46,430 nucleotides of DNA. It comes from UBA4661 sp002405405 (GTDB lineage Bacteria > Bacteroidota > Ignavibacteria > Kapaibacteriales > UBA4661). Under the pieces are notes generated by a model. The model searched no databases. It was not told the origin of the DNA and saw nothing but the letters and a program-made list of their open reading frames with translations. The stretch is from NCBI GenBank assembly GCA_036847245.1, contig DAIUAL010000006.1:1-46430 (forward strand), written 5' to 3'. Below are positions 27,657 through 36,367 of the stretch, one piece after another. Numbering within the stretch: position 1 is the first letter of the stretch; every line of letters starts with the position of its first letter. A program made the position numbers and the translations under genes.

Positions 27657-29549
27657 TTATTTGGAAAAATCGAGAATAATTCCCTCAACAGTCCAGCGCT
27701 GACGTATAACAATTTCTGCAGGTGCGACAGTGAATCGCTCTGCATAGATGAGAGGTTGGACTTGTCCTGCTGAATGATAACCATTACCATCGAGATCATA
27801 AAATGCGTGCAGGGTGTAAGCACCGGCTGGTAGATTGTGAAACTCAAAAGTACCTGTTTGTTTGCGTATCAATGATCGCATTGTTTGTCGGTCTTTACTT
27901 TGTAGCACAATGACGTACGAACCCGATGCTGAACCGGTTGATGACTGTATCGGATCGCGTAGTGTGCCAAGCAAACTGCCAAAAGGACCTGTATCAATTG
28001 TTCGAAATGTTCGCCGAAGCGTAGTGTCACGCATGGTTTTGCCGAGTATAGAGGTAAGTCCCATATTGTGCACAACAAGCTCATAGTTGCTGTTCGGGTT
28101 GAGCGGTTGCAAGGGGGTGATCGAAAGCACATTGGCGGTGAGCCAATGCGCAGTCGTGGAAATAGGAGTACGCCGTATCGTTAGCGATGATGGGGTCGTG
28201 GAGAGAGTGTTCAACGACTGCGTGGTTGCTGTTATGTTGGTGCGATTGACGCTATTGATCGCAGGTGCAATTGTTGTGGTGGTTGACGCCAATACATTGG
28301 ATTGTGCAAAGGTCTGAGATTCTACGGTTTCCGTCTGTACAGCATACAATTCAGGATGAAGTTTTTTCTTCGACTGTTCAGCCAATGGCTGTGACCATGC
28401 GATACGAACATCAGGTTGTAATGCAACACCAAGAGAACTATCGGTAAGTGTGCATAGTACAAGTTGAGCAGTGTTTTGCTGTGATGATGATGTGCCGGAT
28501 TGAATAATTGTAGCCGTATGCAGTGAGTCACTGATCGCATTACCCGCAGAGTCGCGAGCAAGCAAAGCACGAACACGCCAAATACCACTGGCAGGCAGTG
28601 GTTTCTCAAGATAGACATCTACTTGTTGCGGTGCTGCTAACAGTGTATGAGCTGATATAATTGCAAGAGATGAAGAGGTGTAGATACTATCAAAAACACT
28701 AAACCCTTGTGATTGAATGCTGAGAGAATCCAATTTTTTTGAAAAGCGTATTCGCACAATTTGTGGAGAGATTGCTGTCGCACCAACAACTTGCGGCTGC
28801 TTAGTATCTTTTGCTTTATCCATACGAATATTTGCCGTTACTGTAGCACGCGATGCAAGGACAAGGTCTTTTGTGAGCAAGCCATAACTATCAACACCAA
28901 CATCTAAAATGCCATCACGGAATTCGTCTTTTACCATAGCAACGCGATAGGTGCCACTAGCTAATGCCGGTATTTCGTAGCGTCCGTCTTTGGTTGGTTG
29001 TGTGCGATACTTAGGTTGATGGGTACGAATATCAAAGGTGTCGCGTTCAGCTGAATTCTCCGGTAGACGATACATAAAGATATAGATGCCATCCTGCTTG
29101 GTTGTTGTATAGTCAGGCATATAAGCAACACCTTTGATGGTTGCACTATCCAAATCATCACCCGTTGAGAACATCAGGGTAAAAGGTTTATCGGGTTTGT
29201 TGCCACGCCAATCGGTATAATCGCTTCCGATGGTCAGTGCATAGGTCGTATTAGAGTCTAATGCTTGATTTAAGCGAATTTCCGCTTCTTTACCACTCCA
29301 TAGAAGTTTGTACGGTATGGGAGGCGAGAGAAAGATATTCGGTAGGAAAGATTGCTTATTAATGTATTTGTTGAATTCAATAATGATGCTTTGCGTCTGT
29401 ACTCTGCGTTCTGCTTGAGTAGGGAGCGTACGAAGTACAAGAGGAGGCGTTTTGTCAGGTGGTCCGCCATCGGGTGCACCTTGCTGACCGCACGAGGTAA
29501 GTGTGAAGACTGCAAGACAAACGAGTAAAGACAATCGCATAATATGCAT
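27657..29549 (-). CDS. Lipoprotein with SbsA-type Ig-like domain and carboxypeptidase-like repeats
   Basis: 630 residues from the ATG at 29549 (ATGs at 29564 and 29540 are alternatives). A lipobox LTSC places the lipidated Cys at about residue 20, followed by the family motif with GGPPDKTPP. An Ig-like domain (SbsA/Big_5) spans about 35-125, with FNKYI, LDSNTTY and FSTG as its marks. The middle has repeats in beta-sandwich style, and a low-complexity Thr/Ser-rich linker lies around 395-460. A final domain at about 530-630 (GTFEFHNLPAGAYTLHAFYDL) is of the carboxypeptidase-regulatory type. This protein class is widespread in Bacteroidota and its role is unknown, probably at the outer membrane. 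Ends 661 bp before nrdJ. Confidence 0.8.
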   Translation of the reverse strand: MHIMRLSLLVCLAVFTLTSCGQQGAPDGGPPDKTPPLVLRTLPTQAERRVQTQSIIIEFNKYINKQSFLPNIFLSPPIPYKLLWSGKEAEIRLNQALDSNTTYALTIGSDYTDWRGNKPDKPFTLMFSTGDDLDSATIKGVAYMPDYTTTKQDGIYIFMYRLPENSAERDTFDIRTHQPKYRTQPTKDGRYEIPALASGTYRVAMVKDEFRDGILDVGVDSYGLLTKDLVLASRATVTANIRMDKAKDTKQPQVVGATAISPQIVRIRFSKKLDSLSIQSQGFSVFDSIYTSSSLAIISAHTLLAAPQQVDVYLEKPLPASGIWRVRALLARDSAGNAISDSLHTATIIQSGTSSSQQNTAQLVLCTLTDSSLGVALQPDVRIAWSQPLAEQSKKKLHPELYAVQTETVESQTFAQSNVLASTTTTIAPAINSVNRTNITATTQSLNTLSTTPSSLTIRRTPISTTAHWLTANVLSITPLQPLNPNSNYELVVHNMGLTSILGKTMRDTTLRRTFRTIDTGPFGSLLGTLRDPIQSSTGSASGSYVIVLQSKDRQTMRSLIRKQTGTFEFHNLPAGAYTLHAFYDLDGNGYHSAGQVQPLIYAERFTVAPAEIVIRQRWTVEGIILDFSK

Positions 29550-29585
29550 GATGGGGTACAGCATCGGAGAGAGAAGTGCAAGATG

Positions 29586-30170
29586 CTATTGCAAGGATTC
29601 TGTTGGAGTGAATTTTGTTGGGGTATATTCAGAACGAGTACGTTGCAACGGTTGCCATACCATCAGTGTCAATGCCGTGCAATATCCAAGCATTGCTAGA
29701 AGTGGGATTCCACTGAGAAATGTTAGACGTTTGAGTAAAAGTGCTTGAGCTGATTCGACAGAGAATGATCCCAATCCGCCGATCGTGAGATAAATCAAGT
29801 CAATATCAAAGCGTGCTTGAATACATTCCACAGGAATGTACAACACACATAATATACCACTCATAAGTAACCAACCGGATTGTCGCCATACTGAGCGCTG
29901 TGCGAGCCAGACAATAACACCGAAAAACAATGCAACTCCATACCCAATGAGTGTATAGAAACCAGACTGTGCAAACAAACGAATTGTTTGAGCAACTACT
30001 TCAGGGCTATACCATGATTTCCATGTAAGTGTGCCCGGTACAAAAAGATCGAATGCCAATGATATTCGAACAATTGAGCCACCCATGAATGCAACTATGC
30101 CAAGTAAAGCAATAATACTACACCACCGCATCCACGGAGAAAAAACTGATGAAGAAGATTCTGCAGTCAT
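29586..30170 (-). CDS. Integral membrane protein of unknown function
   Basis: 194 residues from the ATG at 30170; the frame is open to 30389, but that upstream part has the look of intergenic sequence and would overlap the divergent gene. Four or five hydrophobic segments: about residues 15-40, 65-95, 100-120 and 150-172. There is no catalytic motif I recognise. Its C-terminus is a short polar tail rich in Thr. It lies 36 bp upstream of the Ig-like lipoprotein on the same strand and is probably co-transcribed. Confidence 0.65.
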   Translation of the reverse strand: MTAESSSSVFSPWMRWCSIIALLGIVAFMGGSIVRISLAFDLFVPGTLTWKSWYSPEVVAQTIRLFAQSGFYTLIGYGVALFFGVIVWLAQRSVWRQSGWLLMSGILCVLYIPVECIQARFDIDLIYLTIGGLGSFSVESAQALLLKRLTFLSGIPLLAMLGYCTALTLMVWQPLQRTRSEYTPTKFTPTESLQ

Positions 30171-30354
30171 AATGAAAACACAACAAGGAATAATAGCTGT
30201 ACAGATAACATGTACGAAAATAGAGAAACTCGCGTACAGATACTGAAAATTAGATGAAGAACACTCATGCAAAATTGTAAATTCGTGATATGTCATTCTA
30301 TAGTCTGTTGTTAGTGTGTACAATGTTTGGTTGTATGTTCCTTGTGACTTCCTC

Positions 30355-30936
30355 ATGATGCAAAAAGCACAATACCCTGAATACAGCATTTACGCCGCGC
30401 GTGAAAAATTCTCAAAGCAAATGTTTATCATGCTCAACTATCATCGTTTGATAGGGGGCGTATCGATAATATTTGGTGCTTTAGCTTGTGGCTTGTGGGC
30501 ATTGTTTGAGCACTGGTCTGCTTTGTATGGTATCATCATAGCTTTGCCGCCGGCACTGCTTTTTGGAGCGTCGCTTATACAAGCGATACAACGCCATGAA
30601 GATATTCTTCTTCGTCAGCGCTCTCGAAGGAAATTGCTTGCGATGATGCGATCTATCGAGCCTGCTTTGTATTGGTGCGGCTTGATTGGTGCACGAGCCG
30701 TGTGTTTGGTAACATTTATGCTAGCATCAGTGCCTTCACTTTTTCCGATTACACCGCAGAGTATTCTGAAAATTATGTGCGAAATAGTCGCCTTGCTATT
30801 TATAATGCAGGGCATGATAGGTGTATGGTGTGTTGTTCATTTTACCAAGCGTATTCGGTCATTACGTAAACCATTACCCACAACGGAGATATTGGCGCAC
30901 GAGTTTTTGGCTCAATTAGATTTACGCAAAAACTGA
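30355..30936 (+). CDS. Integral membrane protein of unknown function
   Basis: 193 residues; the ATG pair at 30355 and 30358 gives two equivalent starts. Four predicted membrane segments: about 30-52, 55-75, 105-132 and 138-160, with basic loops between them (RQRSRRKLL, TKRIRSLRKP). The C-terminal 30 residues are cytoplasmic by the positive-inside rule. I recognise no family. Divergent from the other membrane protein, with about 185 bp between starts, which must hold both promoters. Confidence 0.65.
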   Translation: MMQKAQYPEYSIYAAREKFSKQMFIMLNYHRLIGGVSIIFGALACGLWALFEHWSALYGIIIALPPALLFGASLIQAIQRHEDILLRQRSRRKLLAMMRSIEPALYWCGLIGARAVCLVTFMLASVPSLFPITPQSILKIMCEIVALLFIMQGMIGVWCVVHFTKRIRSLRKPLPTTEILAHEFLAQLDLRKN

Positions 30937-30964
30937 TCTAAAAAGTTAAAATACTCTTGTCATT

Positions 30965-31138
30965 CTACAGAGTAATCAAACCCAATGCTACAGCGATGAC
31001 TAAAAAGATGACGAGCCAAATCGCGAATTTGACAAACTTCTTTAAAATGCTGAAAGCAATACCAACTACGATGACTGCTAAGCACACTTGAAAGAAAAGA
31101 GGCAACGCTGAAATACGCAAAATTAAATCGTGAAACAT
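30965..31138 (-). CDS. Small membrane protein, 57 residues
   Basis: A short open frame beginning at the ATG at 31138, with TGGAG six bases upstream, and ending in TAG at 30967-30965. The product MFHDLILRISALPLF... is strongly hydrophobic, with two membrane segments (about 12-30 and 38-55) joined by the basic link ILKKFVKF. The hydrophobic pattern, the ribosome site and its fit between the flanking genes argue that it is real, whereas the overlapping longer frame on the same strand (30960-31175) encodes polar, unstructured sequence. Function unknown; it may belong with the convergent membrane protein or with msrB upstream. Confidence 0.6.
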   Translation of the reverse strand: MFHDLILRISALPLFFQVCLAVIVVGIAFSILKKFVKFAIWLVIFLVIAVALGLITL

Positions 31139-31208
31139 GAATACTCCATTTCGAGGTATTCGCTAGAATACCCAAAAAATGTCTAAAAACTTTCTTGCTC
31201 GAAAGAGA

Positions 31209-31811
31209 TTATTTGTCTTTTTTCTTGAGAGTGAGAGAAGCAGAATTGATACAATAGCGCAATCCTGTAGGTTCTGGACCATCATCAAAGACATGACCTA
31301 AGTGTGCATCACATCGCGAACAGACTACCTCATCACGTATCATGCCGTACGAAGTGTCGCGGTGAATAGAAATGGCATTATTGCTGACCGGCTCCCAATA
31401 GCTTGGCCAGCCCGTGCCGGAGTCAAATTTCTTTTCACTGCTGAAAAGTTCTTGCTTACAACATACACACAAATAAACACCCTTATCTTTCGTGTTATGG
31501 TATGCACCTGTAAAAGCACGTTCAGTACCTTTTTTTCTGGCAACTTGGTACTGTTCAGGAGTGAGTTCTCTCTGCCATTCGGCGTCGGACTTTGTGATTT
31601 TCGACATTGATTTTTTCTCCTGTGAAGAAGGCGTTTGAGAAGAGTTCTGGTTCTGTTTGCTTACGGATTGTAAACTTATGGCTTCTGTCTTGAATGCTGT
31701 GCTTTGTGATGGTATCATGGCAAAAAAGACGATACCGCCAATGCAGCAAAGTCCTCCAAATGCAATAAATACAATGCGTGCTGCCGAGCGAGAAAGTCGT
31801 ATGAAAGCCAT
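31209..31811 (-). CDS. msrB: Membrane-anchored peptide-methionine (R)-S-oxide reductase
   Basis: 200 residues from the ATG at 31811. Reduces methionine-R-sulfoxide in proteins. An N-terminal hydrophobic anchor or signal (about 12-32) is followed by a polar Ser/Gln-rich linker, then the MsrB domain from about residue 75. Zinc ligands are Cys115, Cys118, Cys164 and Cys167; the catalytic Cys187 is in RYCINSASL; the motifs GTGWPSYW and HLGHVFDDGP are conserved. The anchor suggests repair of envelope proteins in the periplasm. An internal Met69 start could give a cytosolic form, but I see no ribosome site to support it. Confidence 0.93.
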   Translation of the reverse strand: MAFIRLSRSAARIVFIAFGGLCCIGGIVFFAMIPSQSTAFKTEAISLQSVSKQNQNSSQTPSSQEKKSMSKITKSDAEWQRELTPEQYQVARKKGTERAFTGAYHNTKDKGVYLCVCCKQELFSSEKKFDSGTGWPSYWEPVSNNAISIHRDTSYGMIRDEVVCSRCDAHLGHVFDDGPEPTGLRYCINSASLTLKKKDK

Positions 31812-32044
31812 GACGAAGAAAGAAAATTGAGAAAATTTGCAGACTAAAATTACGCAATTCCTTATAGAATGCTTCTTCAATCAAGGAGAATCTTTCTTTC
31901 ACAATTTATTCACATCTTTTGGTGAAACATTCCATACTGCCTTGCGTTCTGTTGAATTGACCGCATTTCATTTTCAAAATAGATTATGCTGCTGTACGCC
32001 AAGTAGTCAGTGTTGTTCGATGTGCTTTTTGCCTGAGGGAGTGT

Positions 32045-33505
32045 ATGATTTTTCACGGTTACACGGATTCGTGGTTCCATCGTTACTTGGATTTCAAGTG
32101 GCAAGGATTATCGTTCTCCGATAGAGCATTAGAGTTAAAATATCGAGCCGAACGTAAGCAGGCACTTTTACATTCCCATGCCCTTCATCGTTTTCTGACT
32201 GCAATTTGTGTCATGACACTCTTCGTGGATTGGTTTGCTTTTCCTCAAGAATCAATGATGGTGGTATGGTCTCTGCGTATTGCATTACTTATCATACCAA
32301 ATATCATCATCAGCATTTTATTCTATACACCAATTATTCAAAAGCGACTTGACTGGTTGTATGCCGGTACAGGTCTTGCAGCTGTGACCTGCGGAAATCT
32401 TATGCAATATATTGCACCTCATCATAGTATTGCTTACGACTACTATGTGTTTGGGCACTTTGTAACGATTGTTGCATTTTATGGAATGACATTCTTGCCT
32501 ATGAGAATCGCTCATAGTGTTGCTATTGTCGGACTGATCGAATACATTATGGTGCGTGTGCTACACCCGTACACCATTGCGAGTTCTAAAGATTTTATAA
32601 CGATGAATAATGAAACATTTACGGTGGCTTTGTTGCTATATTGTATCTTTTGGGTTACCAGTATATTTCTTGGAATTACCTTACAAACAGAAGCACGACG
32701 TTCCTTTTATCACCGTGTTGTTGCAGAACAGAAGAATCAAGAAATTGAAATACAACGTATCGAGCTTCAGGCACAAAATGATGAAATCATTCGACACAGA
32801 AAATTGCTCGAAGAACAAGCTGAAATGATTGCTGAGGTTAATCACGAACTCAAACTGAAGCATCTTCTTGTTCAAGAGGAGCAAGAAAAATCTGAGCAAC
32901 TTCTGCGCAATATCTTGCCAACAGGGATTGCTCGTCGATTGCGCGATGGTGAAAAGATAATTGTTGACCGTGTGGATTTTGCGAGTGTGCTTTTTGCTGA
33001 CATTGTTGGTTTTACGAAGTTAGCATCATCTGTTACACCCGAAACAGTCATTGTTATTTTGAATGCCATCTATTCTGCATTTGACGAAATCGTCGAAGAG
33101 TATCAAGTCGAAAAAATTAAAACCATAGGTGATAGCTACATGGTTGTAGGAGGATTGTTAGATCATTCTCCCGACCATGTTGAGCGTATGTGCAAGGTTG
33201 CACAGGAGTTTATAGCAACCATTGACCATTTGAATGAAGTGTTGGGGTTGTCATTATGTGTACGTATTGGTATTCACTGTGGTGAAGTTGTTGCCGGTGT
33301 TATTGGTACGAAAAAAGTTGCCTATGATCTTTGGGGAGATACCGTGAATATCGCCTCACGGATGGAATCTCATGGTGCGCCAAGAAAAATCCATATATCT
33401 GAAGCAGTGCATGATGTTGTTAGCAAGCATCAAGTATGTACTCCCAATGGGATTGTTGAAATGAAAGGTATTGGTGCTATGAAAACATGGTATTTAGCGG
33501 CTTAA
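32045..33505 (+). CDS. Membrane-bound class III adenylate cyclase
   Basis: 486 residues. Six hydrophobic segments at about 48-65, 72-95, 105-125, 135-152, 155-172 and 192-212 form an N-terminal membrane domain. A coiled-coil of about 225-290 follows and then a class III cyclase domain at about 305-486. Metal Asp residues are Asp319 (FADIVGF) and Asp363 (GDSYM). Lys359 and Asp428 (YDLWGD) match adenylate rather than guanylate specificity, and Asn435 and Arg439 (NIASRM) are the transition-state pair. The ATG at 32045 has GAGGGAG upstream. Product cAMP; the signal and target protein are unknown. Followed by a type III PKS. Confidence 0.9.
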   Translation: MIFHGYTDSWFHRYLDFKWQGLSFSDRALELKYRAERKQALLHSHALHRFLTAICVMTLFVDWFAFPQESMMVVWSLRIALLIIPNIIISILFYTPIIQKRLDWLYAGTGLAAVTCGNLMQYIAPHHSIAYDYYVFGHFVTIVAFYGMTFLPMRIAHSVAIVGLIEYIMVRVLHPYTIASSKDFITMNNETFTVALLLYCIFWVTSIFLGITLQTEARRSFYHRVVAEQKNQEIEIQRIELQAQNDEIIRHRKLLEEQAEMIAEVNHELKLKHLLVQEEQEKSEQLLRNILPTGIARRLRDGEKIIVDRVDFASVLFADIVGFTKLASSVTPETVIVILNAIYSAFDEIVEEYQVEKIKTIGDSYMVVGGLLDHSPDHVERMCKVAQEFIATIDHLNEVLGLSLCVRIGIHCGEVVAGVIGTKKVAYDLWGDTVNIASRMESHGAPRKIHISEAVHDVVSKHQVCTPNGIVEMKGIGAMKTWYLAA

Positions 33506-33547
33506 AAAGGAATTTTGCCATAGTATCGAGAGCAATACATTTTTTTT

Positions 33548-33570
33548 GATAGTTTGAAAGCAAACCTATC
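33548..33570. repeat. Hairpin between the cyclase and PKS genes
   Basis: GATAGTTTG (33548-33556) pairs with CAAA plus CTATC (33561-33570) around an AAAG loop with one bulged C. It is preceded by an eight-base T-tract on the + strand and not followed by one. It may be an operator or leader hairpin 37 bp before the PKS start. Confidence 0.35.
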
Positions 33571-33606
33571 GCTAATAAACCTTTTGCTCGAACTTGTACA
33601 AACCTT

Positions 33607-34683
33607 ATGCATCTATTATCATCTGATGTTGCAGCCCCACGTCTTTGCGGTGTTGGTACCGCTATCCCACAACACTCTTTAAGCCAAGATGCTGTTAGTG
33701 CTTTTGCACAAGAATTGTTTGCACAAGACTTTGCCGATATCACACGCCTACTGCCTGTTTTTACAAATACGGGAATTCAGCAACGGCATTTTGCTGAACC
33801 ACGAGAATGGTATGCTGAATCGCATGATTTTGTAACAGCGAATTCAGCTTCGCTACGTCATGCTTCTGATTTAGCATTACAAGCAGCTCGGCAAGCAATG
33901 GATGACAGCGGTTTATCGATTCATGATATTGGTTCTATTGTTTTTGTGTCAAGTACCGGTATTGCAACACCGTCGCTGGATGCTCGTCTTGTACAACAGC
34001 TTGGGTGTGCACCAACTGTTCAGCGCATTCCAGTATGGGGATTGGGGTGTGCCGGTGGTGTATCTGGTGTTGGTCTAGCAGGGATAATTGCGCAATCTAT
34101 GCCCGATAAAGCAGTTCTCCTTGTTGCTGTTGAAATGTGTAGTATGACTTTTCAACATCACGATCGTCGAAAATCAAATTTAGTTGCTGTAAGCTTATTT
34201 GCTGATGGTGCGGCGGCAGTAGTAGTACGCATGAGCAAGGATCGTTCTCGACCAATTATTAAGGGGCGATATAGTACACTTTTTCATGACACCGAAGATA
34301 TTATGGGCTGGGATCTTACTAATACAGGTCTTGCTGTACGATTTTCACGTGATATTCCTTCTTTCATCCAACAGAATATTCCAGATGTTGTACATTCTGC
34401 ACGCAAGGTATTCGGATTGGATGAAGAGGTGGGGTTGCATTGTATTGCGCATCCCGGAGGAACAAAAGTTCTTTCGGCATACACCACGGCACTGCATATC
34501 AGCGAGCATGATATTGAGCATTCGCGTATAGTGATGCAGACGCATGGCAATATGTCAAGCCCGACAGTGCTTTTTGTATTGAAACGATTTCTTGCCGCCG
34601 AACGGTATCATCAGCATGGTTTGATGTTAGCCCTTGGTCCGGGCTTTAGCGCAGAATGTGTTTTGTTGGAGTGGGATATATGA
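33607..34683 (+). CDS. Type III polyketide synthase (chalcone/stilbene synthase family)
   Basis: 358 residues. Iteratively condenses malonyl-CoA with a starter acyl-CoA to form alpha-pyrones, resorcinols or alkyl-quinone-like products. The catalytic triad is Cys148 (WGLGCAGGVSGV), His282 (AHPGGTKVL) and Asn315 (THGNMSSPTV), as in bacterial type III PKSs. The overall length is normal. No partner methyltransferase, oxidoreductase or acyl-CoA enzyme is adjacent; neighbours are a class III cyclase upstream and an orphan response regulator downstream. Product unknown; bacterial homologues often make alkylresorcinols or alkylpyrones for membranes. Confidence 0.92.
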   Translation: MHLLSSDVAAPRLCGVGTAIPQHSLSQDAVSAFAQELFAQDFADITRLLPVFTNTGIQQRHFAEPREWYAESHDFVTANSASLRHASDLALQAARQAMDDSGLSIHDIGSIVFVSSTGIATPSLDARLVQQLGCAPTVQRIPVWGLGCAGGVSGVGLAGIIAQSMPDKAVLLVAVEMCSMTFQHHDRRKSNLVAVSLFADGAAAVVVRMSKDRSRPIIKGRYSTLFHDTEDIMGWDLTNTGLAVRFSRDIPSFIQQNIPDVVHSARKVFGLDEEVGLHCIAHPGGTKVLSAYTTALHISEHDIEHSRIVMQTHGNMSSPTVLFVLKRFLAAERYHQHGLMLALGPGFSAECVLLEWDI

Positions 34684-34734
34684 GTTGTCTCTTGACTGTT
34701 TCAAAATTTTTGATGGTTTGAAGGTTAAAGTATT

Positions 34735-35415
34735 ATGCGTTTACTTTTGATCGAAGATAATGCTCGCGTGGCGGCATCCTTAGAAAAAAATCTCCGTAAA
34801 GAAGGGTATGTACTTGATATTGCCTTAACAGGTAATCAAGGCTTCAAGCTTTCAACTGACAATAACTATGACGCAATTGTTCTTGATGTCATGCTCCCGG
34901 ACCGTGACGGATGGGATATTTGCAAGCGAATGCGAGATGAGGGTGTACACTCACCTATTCTTATGCTTACGGCATTAGGGGATGTCAATGATAAAATTCG
35001 TGGCTTGGATTCAGGTGCTGATGACTATTTGGTGAAACCCTACCATTTTGGTGAGTTGTTGGCACGATTGCGTTCATTATTGCGGCGCAATACCGAAGTG
35101 CGTTCATCGGTTATTGATGTTTTTGGGGTGCAGTTGGATCCGGCAACACGGAAGGTATTTCGCCAAGGCAAAGAGATTATCTTGGCAACAAAGGAATTCG
35201 CCCTGATGGAGATGCTTATGATCCATGCAGGGCGAATTGTATCGCGCGAAAAAATTGCCGAACATTTGTGGGATAGCAGCACAGAACCCCGTAGTAATGC
35301 AATCGAAGCTCAAGTCAAATTTCTTCGTCAAAAAATTGATAAGCAGTTCGATAAATCCCTTATCCACACGATTCGTGGCGCAGGATATATGTTCTCTGAC
35401 GAAGAGCCACGATAA
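34735..35415 (+). CDS. OmpR-family response regulator without adjacent kinase
   Basis: 226 residues from the ATG at 34735. Receiver with EDN at residues 7-9, phospho-acceptor Asp51 (VLDVMLPDRDGW), Thr and Lys (LVKPYHF) as in active receivers; a winged-helix domain ends in LIHTIRGAGYMFSDE. Its DNA-binding part is close to that of the regulator at 10653-11339. No histidine kinase lies next to it; upstream, 51 bp away, is the type III PKS, and a hairpin separates it from convergent osmC. Confidence 0.9.
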   Translation: MRLLLIEDNARVAASLEKNLRKEGYVLDIALTGNQGFKLSTDNNYDAIVLDVMLPDRDGWDICKRMRDEGVHSPILMLTALGDVNDKIRGLDSGADDYLVKPYHFGELLARLRSLLRRNTEVRSSVIDVFGVQLDPATRKVFRQGKEIILATKEFALMEMLMIHAGRIVSREKIAEHLWDSSTEPRSNAIEAQVKFLRQKIDKQFDKSLIHTIRGAGYMFSDEEPR

Positions 35416-35467
35416 GAGATCCACAATATCAATTATCGACAAAGTAGCCAGCCACAAATGTGTAGAG

Positions 35468-35510
35468 AATAGGAATTATGACTCTGCATAGATAAAAGTC
35501 ATATCCTATT
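35468..35510. terminator. Long hairpin between the response regulator and osmC
   Basis: AATAGGAATTATGACT (35468-35483) pairs with AGTCATATCCTATT (35497-35510) with a 2-base bulge and a 13-base loop; the right arm includes the osmC stop codon. No U-tract, so termination strength is uncertain. Confidence 0.45.
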
Positions 35511-35889
35511 GCACATCGGGATGTAAGCTTTGATGCACGGGACAGGTACGTGCGGCATTTTCTAACAACTTTCGATGCTCGGTAGGGGCATTGTAGGGAA
35601 TATGAAATGTCAAACCAATGCGACCAATACGGCGAACAGGATCGGTCACCATTTCTTTTGTAACATGTACTTTCATTCCTTCGAGCGGTATGTTATGGCG
35701 TTTGGCAGCGATTCCCATAATCGTTGCAGCACATGCACCAAGTGATACAGTCGCCAGATCAGTCGGCGAAAACTCTTCCCCCCGTCCATGATTGTCTGTT
35801 GGAGCATCGGTGTATATAGTTGCACCTGAAGGTCCGTGTTTAAGTTCACAATGTAAATCTCCTTGGTATTCTACATGCATTTGTACCAT
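35506..35889 (-). CDS. OsmC/Ohr-family protein
   Basis: 127 residues from the ATG at 35889, with AGAGGA nine bases upstream; longer upstream starts have no family resemblance. OsmC proteins reduce organic hydroperoxides with a Cys pair. Cysteines are in LGACAATIMG and ARTCPVHQSL, the usual positions, and FSPTDLATVSLGAC is the family signature. It ends in TAG inside a hairpin shared with the convergent regulator. Which of OsmC, Ohr or YhfA subgroups applies is not resolved; the C-terminal Cys motif is of the RCPVHQSL, YhfA-like type. Confidence 0.88.
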   Translation of the reverse strand: MVQMHVEYQGDLHCELKHGPSGATIYTDAPTDNHGRGEEFSPTDLATVSLGACAATIMGIAAKRHNIPLEGMKVHVTKEMVTDPVRRIGRIGLTFHIPYNAPTEHRKLLENAARTCPVHQSLHPDVQ

Positions 35890-36107
35890 GATGTGTATTC
35901 CTCTGGATAATTGAAAAAAAATGAAGAAATTCGGTCCGATTTTTGTCGAAATCAAGCACGAACATACCGAAACTCTTTTGAAACAAACCATGCTTTCTTG
36001 CGTAATACAAGAGGAAGCCACCGTACAACTTCTGACAAAGAATTCTGTACGTGCGAGACAAAGAGCGTTGAAATTTATTACTTTCCTTTTGATTTTTGAG
36101 GTGTATC

Positions 36108-36299
36108 ATGAAAGACATTTTTGCAGGCGGCATTGCTTTAGTTGCCGCGTACTTTCTGATTAAAGCTGGATTTTGGGTCTTGGGTACGGTTTTTGGGATG
36201 GTATTTGGGTTGATTGGGTTGGTGTTTACCCTGATTCCGGTTATGGTCATTGCCCTGCCAATTTATTTTGTTATTCGTAAGAAGATGTTGTCAAGATAA
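36108..36299 (+). CDS. Small two-helix membrane protein, 63 residues
   Basis: ATG at 36108 with GAGGT upstream; an earlier in-frame ATG at 36096 is an alternative. The sequence is almost entirely hydrophobic with two membrane segments (about 5-27 and 30-55) and a basic C-terminus (IRKKMLSR). I recognise no family. It is divergent from osmC and precedes a lipoprotein gene 68 bp downstream, so they may share a transcript. Confidence 0.6.
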   Translation: MKDIFAGGIALVAAYFLIKAGFWVLGTVFGMVFGLIGLVFTLIPVMVIALPIYFVIRKKMLSR

Positions 36300-36367
36300 G
36301 TAATGATTTTGCAGGCAATACGATGGATGTATCGAAGCATCATTATCATGAACATTTTTCGGATGCT

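Noticed and set aside
30960..31175. 71-residue frame on the minus strand
   Set aside because: Its product is polar and unstructured; the overlapping 57-residue membrane protein at 30965-31138 fits better and has a ribosome site.
35921..36163. 80-residue plus-strand frame before the small membrane gene
   Set aside because: It overlaps the following gene, has no clear ribosome site and a composition that looks random.
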